A stretch of 64,000 bases of DNA. Origin: Labia minor. Lineage: Eukaryota; Arthropoda; Insecta; Dermaptera; Spongiphoridae. A program made the position numbers and the translations under genes. The DNA lies in NCBI GenBank assembly GCA_963082975.1, contig OY720347.1, positions 8,538,225 to 8,602,224 on the forward strand, in the 5' to 3' direction. Under the pieces are notes generated by a model. It did not search any database. It saw nothing but the letters and a program-made list of their open reading frames with translations, and had not been told where the DNA came from. This document shows positions 43,467 through 55,045 of this stretch, in pieces; position 1 is the stretch's first letter; every line of letters begins with the position of its first letter.

Positions 43467-44744
43467 ACAGTGACCCTAGGTTTTCGGCATAAACAAATAA
43501 TTATTCATCAGAAATATCAATAATATATTTTTTTTAATATTTTAATAATGTAAAATGAACGAATTTATTATTTTTTTTAAAACATTTCATTTTTTAATTT
43601 TACCGAAAATATTATGAAAGGTCATCTTAGGATGACCCTACGTTTTCGGCATAAAAAAATAATTATTGATCAGAAATATCAATAATATATTTTTTTAATG
43701 TTTTTATAATGTAAAATGAACGAATTTATTATTTATTTTTAAAAATTTCATTTTTTAATTTTCCCGTAAAAATTATGAAAGATCATCGTAGGATGACCCT
43801 AGGTTTTCGGCATAAAAAAATAATTTTTAGTAAGAAATATGAATAATATATGTTTTTTAATATTTTTATGATGTAAAATGAACGAATGTATTATTTTTTT
43901 TAAAACATTTCATTTTTTAATTTTACCGAAAATATTATGAAAGGTCATCTTAGGATGACCCTACGTTTTCGGCATAAAAAAATAATTATTCATCAGAAAT
44001 ATCAATAATATATTTTTTTAATATTTTAATGATGTAAAATGAACGAATTTATTATTTATTTTTAAAAATTTCATTTTTTAATTTTCCCCTAAAAATTATG
44101 AAAGGTCATCGTAGGATGACCCTAGGTTTTAGGCATAATAAAATAATTATTCATCAGAAATATCAATAATATATTTTTTTAATATTTTTATAATGTAAAA
44201 TGAACGAATTTATTATTTATTTTTAAAAATTTCATTTTTTAATTTTCCCGTAAAAATTATGAAAGATCATCGTAGGATGACCCTAGGTTTTCGGCATAAA
44301 AAAATAATTTTTAGTAAGAAATATGAATAATATAGGTTTTTTAATATTTATATGATGTAAAATGAACGAATGTATTATTTTTTTTAAAACATTTCATTTT
44401 TTAATTTTACCGAAAATATTATGAAAGGTCATCTTAGTATGACCCTAGGTTTTCGGCATAAAAAAATAATTATTCATCAGAAATATCAATAATATATTTT
44501 TTTAATATTTTTATTATGTAAAATGAAGAATTTATTATTTATTTTTAAAAATTTCATTTTTTAATTTTACCGTAAAAATTATGAAAGGTCATCGTACGAT
44601 GACCCTAGGTTTTCGGCATAAACAAATAATTATTCATCAGAAATATCAATAATATATTTTTTTAATATTTTTATGATGTAAAATGAAGAATTTATTATTT
44701 ATTTTTAAAAATTTCATTTTTTAATTTTACCGTAAAAATTATGA

Positions 44745-44749
44745 AAGGT
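44745..44749 (+). repeat. Left target-site duplication (AAGGT), copy 1
   Basis: AAGGT directly precedes the 5' LTR and is repeated directly after the 3' LTR at 48607-48611. Five-base duplications are usual for Ty1/copia integrases. The site is the left edge of the satellite's junction dyad. Confidence 0.95.
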
Positions 44750-44898
44750 TGTTAAAGTATATTAAAGTTGGTAACCCTGCACCTTCTTACCTGTATATAT
44801 ATTTATAGTATGACCTTAGAGTAAATGTTCACCTTGTATTAAAAACACATTCAAACTCGAACAGTGCATTTTCATTAAACACATTTAAAACTCCAACA
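44750..44898 (+). repeat. 5' LTR, copy 1
   Basis: A 149-bp repeat beginning TGTT and ending AACA, identical to the 3' LTR at 48458-48606 and to both LTRs of copy 2. It is short for an insect copia LTR. Identity of the pair implies recent insertion or later homogenisation. ATTAAA at 44838-44843 and 44874-44879 are possible polyadenylation signals; there is no AATAAA. Confidence 0.95.
44794..44807 (+). promoter_or_regulatory. Possible TATA region of the LTR promoter
   Basis: TATATATATTTATA lies 44 bp into the LTR, ahead of a plausible R region. It is a sensible TATA box for genomic RNA, but in so A+T-rich a setting the match carries limited weight. Confidence 0.35.
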
Positions 44899-44912
44899 GG
44901 TTATGGGCCCAG
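44899..44912 (+). other. Primer-binding site for a tRNA-iMet half-molecule, copy 1
   Basis: GGTTATGGGCCCAG starts at the base after the 5' LTR. Its complement, CTGGGCCCATAACC, is the anticodon stem-loop of eukaryotic initiator tRNA-Met and not the 3' acceptor end. Drosophila copia is known to prime with a 5' fragment of this tRNA cleaved in the anticodon arm, so the same priming is inferred here. Confidence 0.85.
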
Positions 44913-44980
44913 GTAAACACTGCGGGTAATTGGGTGATAATTGGAAATATTTTTTAATCTTAAAAGGATTTTTTTAAAAA

Positions 44981-47900
44981 ATGGAATTTCTTAAAATTGA
45001 ACCACTACACCGACACAACTATGATACCTGGAAGATTCAGATGGAAGCCATCCTAGTAAAAAATGGATATTGGAACATAGTCTCCGGAAACCAAAAAAGG
45101 TCAAATATTGATGAAAAAGATACGAAAGGGATTGAAAAATGGGATCTCCTGGACCAAAAAGCTAAGTCTGATCTAATTTTATCAATAACACCTAGAGAAT
45201 TAAGGATAGTTAAAAATTTAAATAGCTCAAGTGAAATATGGATTAAATTAAAGGAAACCTTTGAAAGTAAAGGTCCAGCCAAAAAGGCTTATTTGTTAAA
45301 GAAACTAATTTTAAGTAAAATGAATATAAGTGATAATATGGATGACTATTTAAATACATTTTGTGAAATTATAGAAAAATTAAAAGATATTGAATTTATA
45401 ATAAATGATGAACTATTATGTATAATATTATTATATAGTCTACCAGACGAATATGAAAATTTTAGATGTGCTATAGAAACAAGGGACACTTTGCCATCTT
45501 TAGATAATTTAAAAATAAAATTATTGGAAGAGTTTGAATGTCGGGGAAGTCAAGGCGATTCCTCAAATCAAAGTAACTTTATTAAAAATAGAAATAAAAA
45601 TAGACCTATTAATAAAAATTATAATTTTAAAAATAATCCTTACAAAAATAATTCTTTAAATAAATATAATGAAAATAATAATAATAAATATAATACGAAT
45701 AAAAAACATAATTTTTTCAACAGGGATAAAAGGTCAACTGATTATAATAAATTTAGTAATTCAAATAATGAAATTAAAAATAAAATTATATGTTTCCGTT
45801 GTAAGGGCGAAGGCCATAAAATTTCTCAATGTCCATCTAAGTCGACTCATATGTTAGCCCTAAAAGTCACTGATGATAAAAATGATTGGATTTTAGATTC
45901 TGGCTGTACAAATCACATGATAAATAATAAAGAATTACTGGAAAATATAAGACATCCAAAACTAAGTTGTTTAACACTAGCCGATAACAGTAAAATAAAT
46001 ATTGATTGTATTGGTGATATGATTATTAACATAAATAATAGACAAATTGAATTAACAGATGTACTATATGTTCCCAAATTAAAAACGAATTTATTATCTG
46101 TCGGGTCATTTACTGATAAGAATTTTGAAGTTTTATTTAAAAATCATAATGCATTTATAACGAATAATGACGAACTAATGTTTACAGCTAAGAAAAAGGA
46201 GAACGGATTATATTATTTAAATGAAAATATTAAAAATAAAGATAAAAATGATTTTTCATATTATTTAAATAAAAATAAATTATCAAAATTAGACATATGG
46301 CATAAAAGATACGGACATTTAAATGAAAGAGATTTAAAACTAATAACCAAATCAGATCAAGTTTTCGGTTTAGACCAAAGTATATTAAATGAAAATTTAA
46401 ATAATTGTGAAATATGCATTAAAGGAAAATTATCTCAAACACCTTTTAAAAATTCAAATTCACAGAAAAATTTAGAAATATTGGAAATAATCCATACAGA
46501 TATTTGTGGACCATTTAGAACCACGTCTATCGGTGGAAATAAATATTTCATTACTTTTATAGACGAAGCAAGCAGATATTGCGAAGTTAAATTTCTAAAA
46601 TACAAAAGTCAAGCTTTTGAAGCATTTATTGAATATAAAAATTATATTGAAAACATGACAGATAAAAGGATTAAATATTTGCAATCAGATAATGGAAAAG
46701 AATACATTAATAATAGATTTAATAATTTTTTAAAAAAATCAGGAATTAAGCGAAGATTAACAGTTCCTTATACGCCCCAACAAAATGGATTATCTGAACG
46801 TATGAACAAGACTCTATTGGAGATGACGAGATGTATGTTAATACAAGCAAATCTAGAACATTCCTTTTGGGCAGAAGCAGTAATAACTGCATGTTATTTG
46901 AGGAACAGAAGCCCAACATCATCTTTAAAAGGACAAATACCTTATAACATCCTTACAAACAAAAAATTTAATGTCTCACATTTAAGAACTTTTGGTATGA
47001 GAGTACGTTTTTTAAATAAAAATAATAAAAATAAATTAAATTCAAGAACAATTGAAGGAATTTTTATAGGTTATTGCGAGGAAAGCAAAGCTTATAGAGT
47101 ATATGATCCCATGACCAGAAGGGTACATATTACTCGAGATATTAAATTTATAAACGAATTTCATAATAAAAATGGAGATAATTTAAAATATAATGATTTA
47201 TTAGAAGAAAATTCAAAATACAACAGCTTGGACATAATGATTGATAAACATAATAATGATGCATCTTTAGAAAGTGATATAGACGAAAATAACATTGACC
47301 AACAGAGAGGAAGAGGACGTCCTAAAATGATTAAAAGTGGAAATAGGGGAAGACCCAGAAAAGTCTATCAATACAAAAAATCCGAAAGTGAAAATGATGA
47401 AGAAACAATTCCCAGCTCTAGAGACAGTGATGTCTTAAGTTCAGAAGATGAACTCTCGATAGAAACGACCGAAGGAGAGGTCCAAGGACTTAATGTAGAA
47501 CTGAAAATTAAAGATGCACTATTGCAAGAAGACTCGAACTTATGGAAAACAGCCATGAGGAAAGAAATGATTACATTAATTAAAAACGATACTTGGAGAA
47601 TGGTCAGGAAACACGAAAATCAAAATATAGTGGGTAGTCGTTTTGTCTTAACGACCAAAAATGATAATACTAAAAAGGCCAGGTTAGTCGCCAAGGGATA
47701 TAGCCAAACTTATTCTATAGATTATTTTGATACTTATTCACCTGTCGCCAGAATGAGCAGCGTGAGGACACTAATGGCCAAATCTATAGAAGAAAAGTTG
47801 TACATTGAACAAATGGACGTGGAGGCAGCGTATTTAAATGGTGAACTGGAAGAGAACATTTACATGGAATGTCCTGAAGGGTTTAACGACATATTGAAAG

Positions 47901-48385
47901 ATTTAGTCGAAAATGAAAATGAAAATATAAAAAAGATTGCATTACAAATGATAAAAGACTTTAAAAAAGGGAAAAATATATTAAAATTAAAAAAGGCTAT
48001 ATACGGATTGAAACAATCCGGACGCCAATGGTACAAAAAATTAGACATAAAATTAAAAAATTTAGGAATGTCTCCATTGGAGAGTGATCCATGAATATAT
48101 ATTAAAAATAATAATAATAATAATAAAAACGTATTAATATTAATCATTTACGTGGATGATATAATCATAATAGGATCAAATAAAAAGGATATTAATGAAT
48201 TTAAAAAGAATTTGTCTAATGATTTTAACATGAAAGACATGGGAGAAATAAATCAATTTTTAGGCATAAAGTTTGAATACGATAGAGATAAAAACGTCTT
48301 AAGTATGCCTGCTGATTTTCTCACGAAAACCGTCTCAAAGGTCAAGCAAGAAGATTGTATGAGAAGACTCAAGCAAATGAATTAA
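44981..48385 (+). pseudogene. gag-pol: gag-pol polyprotein, Ty1/copia type, copy 1 (internal stop, RNase H deleted)
   Basis: The frame opens at ATG 44981, 82 bp after the LTR, and is read for 1037 codons to TGA at 48092-48094. It then continues in the same frame to TAA at 48383-48385. The first 1037 residues match copy 2: Gag, zinc knuckle (C271, C274, H279, C284), protease DSG (306-308), HHCC zinc site (H441, H446, C476, C479), integrase D507/D570/E606, and the start of RT with its first catalytic Asp (D936). Copy 2 has Cys (TGC) at the stop, so one C-to-A change truncates RT before the YVDD motif and removes two of the three catalytic aspartates. The stretch from 48152 to 48385 is the stranded end of this frame and not a separate gene. 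The RNase H deletion is shared with copy 2. Confidence 0.93.
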
Positions 48386-48447
48386 TTAAAAAAAAAAAAA
48401 TGTTTATATTGTAAAATTGTATTTATTTATATTTTAATTATTCACTT

Positions 48448-48455
48448 GAAGGGGG
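48448..48455 (+). other. Polypurine tract, copy 1
   Basis: GAAGGGGG lies two bases before the 3' LTR. This is the expected position and composition for the primer of plus-strand DNA synthesis. The 3' untranslated stretch before it (48386-48447) is A+T-rich and includes an A-run just after the stop codon. Confidence 0.85.
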
Positions 48456-48457
48456 TG

Positions 48458-48606
48458 TGTTAAAGTATATTAAAGTTGGTAACCCTGCACCTTCTTACCT
48501 GTATATATATTTATAGTATGACCTTAGAGTAAATGTTCACCTTGTATTAAAAACACATTCAAACTCGAACAGTGCATTTTCATTAAACACATTTAAAACT
48601 CCAACA
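48458..48606 (+). repeat. 3' LTR, copy 1
   Basis: 149 bp, TGTT...AACA, with no difference seen from the 5' LTR at 44750-44898. Confidence 0.95.
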
Positions 48607-48611
48607 AAGGT
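48607..48611 (+). repeat. Right target-site duplication (AAGGT), copy 1
   Basis: AAGGT follows the 3' LTR and runs straight into CATCGTACGATGACC, so the junction dyad is intact on this side of the element. Confidence 0.95.
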
Positions 48612-49260
48612 CATCGTACGATGACCCTAGGTTTTAGGCATAATAAAATAATTATTCATCAGAAATATCAATAATATATTTTTTTAATATTTTTATAATG
48701 TAAAATAAACGAATTTATTATTTATTTTTAAAAATTTCATTTTTTAATTTTCCCGTAAAAATTATGAAAGGTCATCGTAGGATGACCCTAGGTTTTCGGC
48801 ATAAAAACATAATTATTCATCAGAAATATCAATAATATATTTTTTTAATATTTTTATGATGTAAAATTAAGAATTTATTATTTATTTTTAAAAATTTCAT
48901 TTTTTAATTTTACCGTAAAAATTATGAAAGGTCATCTTAGGATGACCCTACGTTTTCGGCATAAAAAAATAATTATTCATCAGAAATATCAATAATATAT
49001 TTTTTTAATAATTTTATGATGTAAAATGAACGAATTTATTATTTTTTTTAAAACATTTCATTTTTTAATTTTACCGAAAATATTATGAAAGGTCATCTTA
49101 GGATGACCCTAGGTTTTCGGCATAAAAAAATAATTATTCATCAGAAATATCAATAATATATTTTTTTAATAATTTTATGATGTAAAATGAACGAATTTAT
49201 TATTTATTTTTAAAAATTTCATTTTTTAATTTTCCCGTAAAAATTATGAAAGGTCATCGT

Positions 49261-52200
49261 ACAGTGACCCTAGGTTTTCGGCATAAACAAATAATTATTC
49301 ATCAGAAATATTAATAATATATTTTTTTTAATATTTTAATAATGTAAAATGAACGAATTTATTATTTTTTTTAAAACATTTCATTTTTTAATTTTACCGA
49401 AAATATTATGAAAGGTCATCTTAGGATGACCCTACGTTTTCGGCATAAAAAAATAATTATTGATCAGAAATATCAATAATATATTTTTTTAATATTTTTA
49501 TAATGTAAAATGAACGAATTTATTATTTATTTTTAAAAATTTCATTTTTTAATTTTCCCGTAAAAATTATGAAAGATCATCGTAGGATGACCCTAGGTTT
49601 TCGGCATAAAAAAATAATTTTTAGTAAGAAATATGAATAATATATGTTTTTTAATATTTTTATGATGTAAAATGAACGAATGTATTATTTTTTTTAAAAC
49701 ATTTCATTTTTTAATTTTACCGAAAATATTATGAAAGGTCATCTTAGGATGACCCTACGTTTTCTGCATAAAAAAATAATTATTCATCAGAAATATCAAT
49801 AATATATTTTTTTAATATTTTAATGATGTAAAATGAACGAATTTATTATTTATTTTTAAAAATTTCATTTTTTAATTTTCCCCTAAAAATTATGAAAGGT
49901 CATCGTAGGATGACCCTAGGTTTTAGGCATAATAAAATAATTATTCATCAGAAATATCAATAATATATTTTTTTAATATTTTTATAATGTAAAATGAACG
50001 AATTTATTATTTATTTTTAAAAATTTCATTTTTTAATTTTCCCGTAAAAATTATGAAAGGTCATCGTAGGATGACCCTAGGTTTACGGCATAAAAAAATA
50101 ATTATTCATCAGAAATATCAATAATATATTTTTTTAATATTTTATAATGTAAAATGAACGAATTTATTATTTATTTTTAAAAATTTAATTTTTTAATTTT
50201 CCCGTAAAAATTATGAAAGGTAATCGTAGGATGACCCTAGGTTTTCGGCATAAAAAAATAATTATTCATCAGAAATATCAATAATATATATTTTTAATAT
50301 TTTTATAATGTAAAATGAACGAATTTATTATTTATTTTTAAAAATTTCATTTTTTAATTTTCCCGTAAAAATTATGAAAGGTCATCGTAGGATGACCCTA
50401 GGTTTTCGGCATAAAAAAATAATTATTCATCAGAAATATCAATAATATATTTTTTTAATATTTTTATGATGTAAAATGAAGAATTTATTATTTATTTTTA
50501 AAAATTTCATTTTTGAATTTTACCGTAAAAATTATGAAAGGTCATCTTAGGATGACCCTACGTTTTCGGCATAAAAAAATAATTATTCATCAGAAATATC
50601 AATAATATATTTTTTTAATAATTTTATGATGTAAAATGAACGAATTTATTATTTTTTTTAAAACATTTCATTTTTTAATTTTACCGAAAATATTATGAAA
50701 GGTCATCTTAGGATGACCCTAGGTTTTCGGCATAAAAAAATAATTATTCATCAGAAATATCAATAATATATTTTTTTAATAATTTTATGATGTAAAATGA
50801 ACGAATTTATTATTTATTTTTAAAAATTTCATTTTTTAATTTTCCCGTAAAAATTATGAAAGGTCATCGTACAGTGACCCTAGGTTTTCGGCATAAACAA
50901 ATAATTATTCATCAGAAATATCAATAATATATTTTTTTTAATATTTTAATAATGTAAAATGAACGAATTTATTATTTTTTTTAAAACATTTCATTTTTTA
51001 ATTTTACCGAAAATATTATGAAAGGTCATCTTAGGATGACCCTACGTTTTCGGCATAAAAAAATAATTATTGATCAGAAATATCAATAATATATTTTTTT
51101 AATATTTTTATAATGTAAAATGAACGAATTTATTATTTATTTTTAAAAATTTCATTTTTTAATTTTCCCGTAAAAATTATGAAAGATCATCGTAGGATGA
51201 CCCTAGGTTTTCGGCATAAAAAAATAATTTTTAGTAAGAAATATGAATAATATATGTTTTTTAATATTTTTATGATGTAAAATGAACGAATGTATTATTT
51301 TTTTTAAAACATTTCATTTTTTAATTTTACCGAAAATATTATGAAAGGTCATCTTAGGATGACCCTACGTTTTCGGCATAAAAAAATAATTATTCATCAG
51401 AAATATCAATAATATATTTTTTTAATATTTTAATGATGTAAAATGAACGAATTTATTATTTATTTTTAAAAATTTCATTTTTTAATTTTCCCCTAAAAAT
51501 TATGAAAGGTCATCGTAGGATGACCCTAGGTTTTAGGCATAATAAAATAATTATTCATCAGAAATATCAATAATATATTTTTTTAATATTTTTATAATGT
51601 AAAATGAACGAATTTATTATTTATTTTTAAAAATTTCATTTTTTAATTTTCCCGTAAAAATTATGAAAGGTCATCGTAGGATGACCCTAGGTTTACGGCA
51701 TAAAAAAATAATTAGTCATCAGAAATATCAATAATATATTTTTTTAATATTTTATAATGTAAAATGAACGAATTTATTATTTATTTTTAAAAATTTCATT
51801 TTTTAATTTTCCCGTAAAAATTATGAAAGATCATCGTAGGATGACCCTAGGTTTTCGGCATAAAAAAATAATTTTTAGTAAGAAATATCAATAATATATA
51901 TTTTTAATATTTTTATAATGTAAAATGAACGAATTTATTATTTATTTTTAAAAATTTCATTTTTTAATTTTCCCGTAAAAATTATGAAAGGTCATCGTAG
52001 GATGACCCTAGGTTTTCGGCATAAAAAAATAATTATTCATCAGAAATATCAATAATATATTTTTTTAATATTTTTATGATGTAAAATGAAGAATTTATTA
52101 TTTATTTTTAAAAATTTCATTTTTGAATTTTACCGTAAAAATTATGAAAGGTCATCTTAGGATGACCCTACGTTTTCGGCATAAAAAAATAATTATTCAT

Positions 52201-52803
52201 CAGAAATATCAATAATATATTTTTTTAATAATTTTATGATGTAAAATGAACGAATTTATTATTTTTTTTAAAACATTTCATTTTTTAATTTTACCGAAAA
52301 TATTATGAAAGGTCATCTTAGGATGACCCTACGTTTTCGGCATAAAAAAATAATTATTTATCAGAAATATCAATAATATATTTTTTTAATATTTTTATAA
52401 TGTAAAATGAACGAATTTATTATTTATTTTTAAAAATTTCATTTTTTAATTTTCCCGTAAAAATTATGAAAGATCATCGTAGGATGACCCTAGGTTTTCG
52501 GCATAAAAAAATAATTTTTAGTAAGAAATATGAATAATATATGTTTTTTAATATTTTTATGATGTAAAATGAACGAATTTATTATTTTTTTTAAAACATT
52601 TCATTTTTTAATTTTACCGAAAATATTATGAAAGGTCATCTTAGGATGACCCTAGGTTTTCGGCATAAAAAAATAATTATTCATCAGAAATATCAATAAT
52701 ATATTTTTTTAATAATTTTATGATGTAAAATGAACGAATTTATTATTTATTTTTAAAAATTTCATTTTTTAATTTTCCCGTAAAAATTATGAAAGGTCAT
52801 CGT
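49261..52803 (+). repeat. Higher-order repeat tract (GTACAGTGACC marker), copy c
   Basis: Markers at 49261, 50871 and 52804 give units of 1610 and 1933 bp, the same as 28031-29640 and 29641-31573. Rare variants agree at exactly 21,230 bp: TTTCTGCATA at 28531 and 49761, TAATCGTAGG at 28991 and 50221, TGTCATCGTA at 32211 and 53441. This is a long-range block copy, with a few private changes such as AATTAGTCATC near 51712. Confidence 0.8.
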
Positions 52804-55045
52804 ACAGTGACCCTAGGTTTTCGGCATAAACAAATAATTATTCATCAGAAATATCAATAATATATTTTTTTTAATATTTTAATAATGTAAAATGAACGAA
52901 TTTATTATTTTTTTTAAAACATTTCATTTTTTAATTTTACCGAAAATATTATGAAAGGTCATCTTAGGATGACCCTACGTTTTCGGCATAAAAAAATAAT
53001 TATTGATCAGAAATATCAATAATATATTTTTTTAATATTTTTATAATGTAAAATGAACGAATTTATTATTTATTTTTAAAAATTTCATTTTTTAATTTTC
53101 CCGTAAAAATTATGAAAGATCATCGTAGGATGACCCTAGGTTTTCGGCATAAAAAAATAATTTTTAGTAAGAAATATGAATAATATATGTTTTTTAATAT
53201 TTTTATGATGTAAAATGAACGAATGTATTATTTTTTTTAAAACATTTCATTTTTTAATTTTACCGAAAATATTATGAAAGGTCATCTTAGGATGACCCTA
53301 CGTTTTCGGCATAAAAAAATAATTATTCATCAGAAATATCAATAATATATTTTTTTAATATTTTAATGATGTAAAATGAACGAATTTATTATTTATTTTT
53401 AAAAATTTCATTTTTTAATTTTCCCCTAAAAATTATGAAATGTCATCGTAGGATGACCCTAGGTTTTCGGCATAAAAAAATAATTATTCATCAGAAATAT
53501 CAATAATATATTTTTTTAATATTTTTATTATGTAAAATGAAGAATTTATTATTTATTTTTAAAAATTTCATTTTTTAATTTTACCGTAAAAATTATGAAA
53601 GGTCATCGTACGATGACCCTAGGTTTTCGGCATAAACAAATAATTATTCATCAGAAATATCAATAATATATTTTTTTAATATTTTTATGATGTAAAATGA
53701 AGAATTTATTATTTATTTTTAAAAATTTCATTTTTTAATTTTACCGTAAAAATTATGAAAGGTCATCGTACGATGACCCTAGGTTTTAGGCATAATAAAA
53801 TAATTATTCATCAGAAATATCAATAATATATTTTTTTAATATTTTTATAATGTAAAATGAACGAATTCATTATTTATTTTTAAAAATTTCATTTTTTAAT
53901 TTTACCGTAAAAATTATGAAAGGTCATCTTAGGATGACCCTACGTTTTCGGCATAAAAAAATAATTATTCATCAGAAATATCAATAATATATTTTTTTAA
54001 TAATTTTATGATGTAAAATGAACGAATTTATTATTTTTTTTAAAACATTTCATTTTTTAATTTTACCGAAAATATTATGAAAGGTCATCTTAGGATGACC
54101 CTACGTTTTCGGCATAAAAAAATAATTTTTAGTAAGAAATATGAATAATATATTTTTTTAATATTTTTATGATGTAAAATGAACGAATTTATTATTTATT
54201 TTTAAAAATTTCATTTTTTAATTTTCCCCTAAAAATTATGAAAGATCAAGGTTTTCGGCATAAACAAATAATTATTCATCAGAAATATCAATAATATATT
54301 TTTTTAATATTTTTATGATGTAAAATGAACGAATTTATTATTTTTTTTAAAACATTTCATTTTTTAATTTTACCGAAAATATTATGAAAGGTCATCTTAG
54401 GATGACCCTAGGTTTTCGGCATAAAAAAATAATTATTCATCAGAAATATCAATAATATATTTTTTTAATATTTTTATTATGTAAAATGAAGAATTTATTA
54501 TTTATTTTTAAAAATTTCATTTATTAATTTTACCGTAAAAATTATGAAAGGTCATCGTACGATGACCCTAGGTTTTCGGAATAAACAAATAATTATTCAT
54601 CAGAAATATCAATAATATATTTTTTTAATATTTTTATGATGTAAAATGAAGAATTTATTATTTATTTTTAAAAATTTCATTTTTTAATTTTACCGTAAAA
54701 ATTATGAAAGGTCATCGTACGATGACCCTAGGTTTTAGGCATAATAAAATAATTATTCATCAGAAATATCAATAATATATTTTTTTAATATTTTTATAAT
54801 GTAAAATGAACGAATTTATTATTTATTTTTAAAAATTTCATTTTTTAATTTTACCGTAAAAATTATGAAAGGTCATCTTAGGATGACCCTACGTTTTCGG
54901 CATAAAAAAATAATTATTCATCAGAAATATCAATAATATATTTTTTTAATAATTTTATGATGTAAAATGAACGAATTTATTATTTTTTTTAAAACATTTC
55001 ATTTTTTAATTTTACCGAAAATATTATGAAAGGTCATCTTAGGAT

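Larger units (their letters stand above)
1..44749 (+). repeat. A+T-rich 160/161-bp satellite array, block 1
   Basis: About 278 direct head-to-tail monomers fill this stretch. The conserved start GACCCTAGG/GACCCTACG falls at 1, 162, 323, 484, 644, 804, 965 and 1126, giving a period of 161 bp, or 160 bp where GAACGAATTT has become GAAGAATTT. One monomer is about 80% A+T by hand count; the G+C bases cluster at the junction between monomers. Subtypes differ at fixed positions: CTAGG or CTACG; TTCGG, TTAGG or TTACGG; TTCATCAG or TTTAGTAAG; several forms of the ATGATG/ATAATG segment; CCGTAAAA, CCGAAAAT, CCCCTAAAA or ATCCTGTAAAA. I saw no inverted monomers, no gene and no open frame of useful length. 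The length, A+T richness and higher-order arrangement resemble centromeric or pericentromeric satellites; that location is inference. Confidence 0.97.
44750..48606 (+). mobile_element. Ty1/copia LTR retrotransposon, copy 1 (defective)
   Basis: This 3857-bp element interrupts a satellite monomer. In order it has a 149-bp LTR, primer-binding site, short leader, one gag-pol frame with the domain order Gag-protease-integrase-RT (diagnostic of Ty1/copia, since Ty3-type elements place integrase last), polypurine tract and a second LTR identical to the first. It is shorter than the roughly 5 kb usual for copia-type elements because the RT thumb/RNase H region is missing. It also has a premature stop at 48092-48094. 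Length, target site and flanks match copy 2 at 59867-63723, so both descend from one insertion. No env-like frame is present. Confidence 0.96.

Noticed and set aside
1-44749. CRISPR array (regular repeats at constant spacing)
   Set aside because: The whole 160-161 bp unit is conserved; there are no unique spacers between short repeats, no leader and no cas genes. It is satellite DNA.
44899-44912. Fragment of a tRNA-Met gene
   Set aside because: Only the anticodon-arm complement is present, exactly abutting the LTR; no cloverleaf or flanking tRNA sequence. It is a primer-binding site.
45669-45857. Short forward frame inside Gag (copy 2: 60786-60974)
   Set aside because: It overlaps the Asn/Lys-rich linker and zinc knuckle in another frame; Ty1/copia elements do not encode a product there.
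47860-48147. Antisense open frames opposite gag-pol (also 45037-45282, 47368-47556 and their copy 2 partners)
   Set aside because: They lie wholly within the polyprotein gene on the opposite strand, have composition expected of shadows, and show no motifs.
48152-48385. Separate small gene downstream of the copy 1 polyprotein
   Set aside because: It is in the same frame as the polyprotein, begins only with a GTG (the Val of YVDD), and equals the end of the copy 2 frame. It is the stranded tail after the nonsense codon.
44750-48606. Retrovirus or Ty3-type element
   Set aside because: Integrase precedes RT and no env-like frame is present; this order is the Ty1/copia arrangement.
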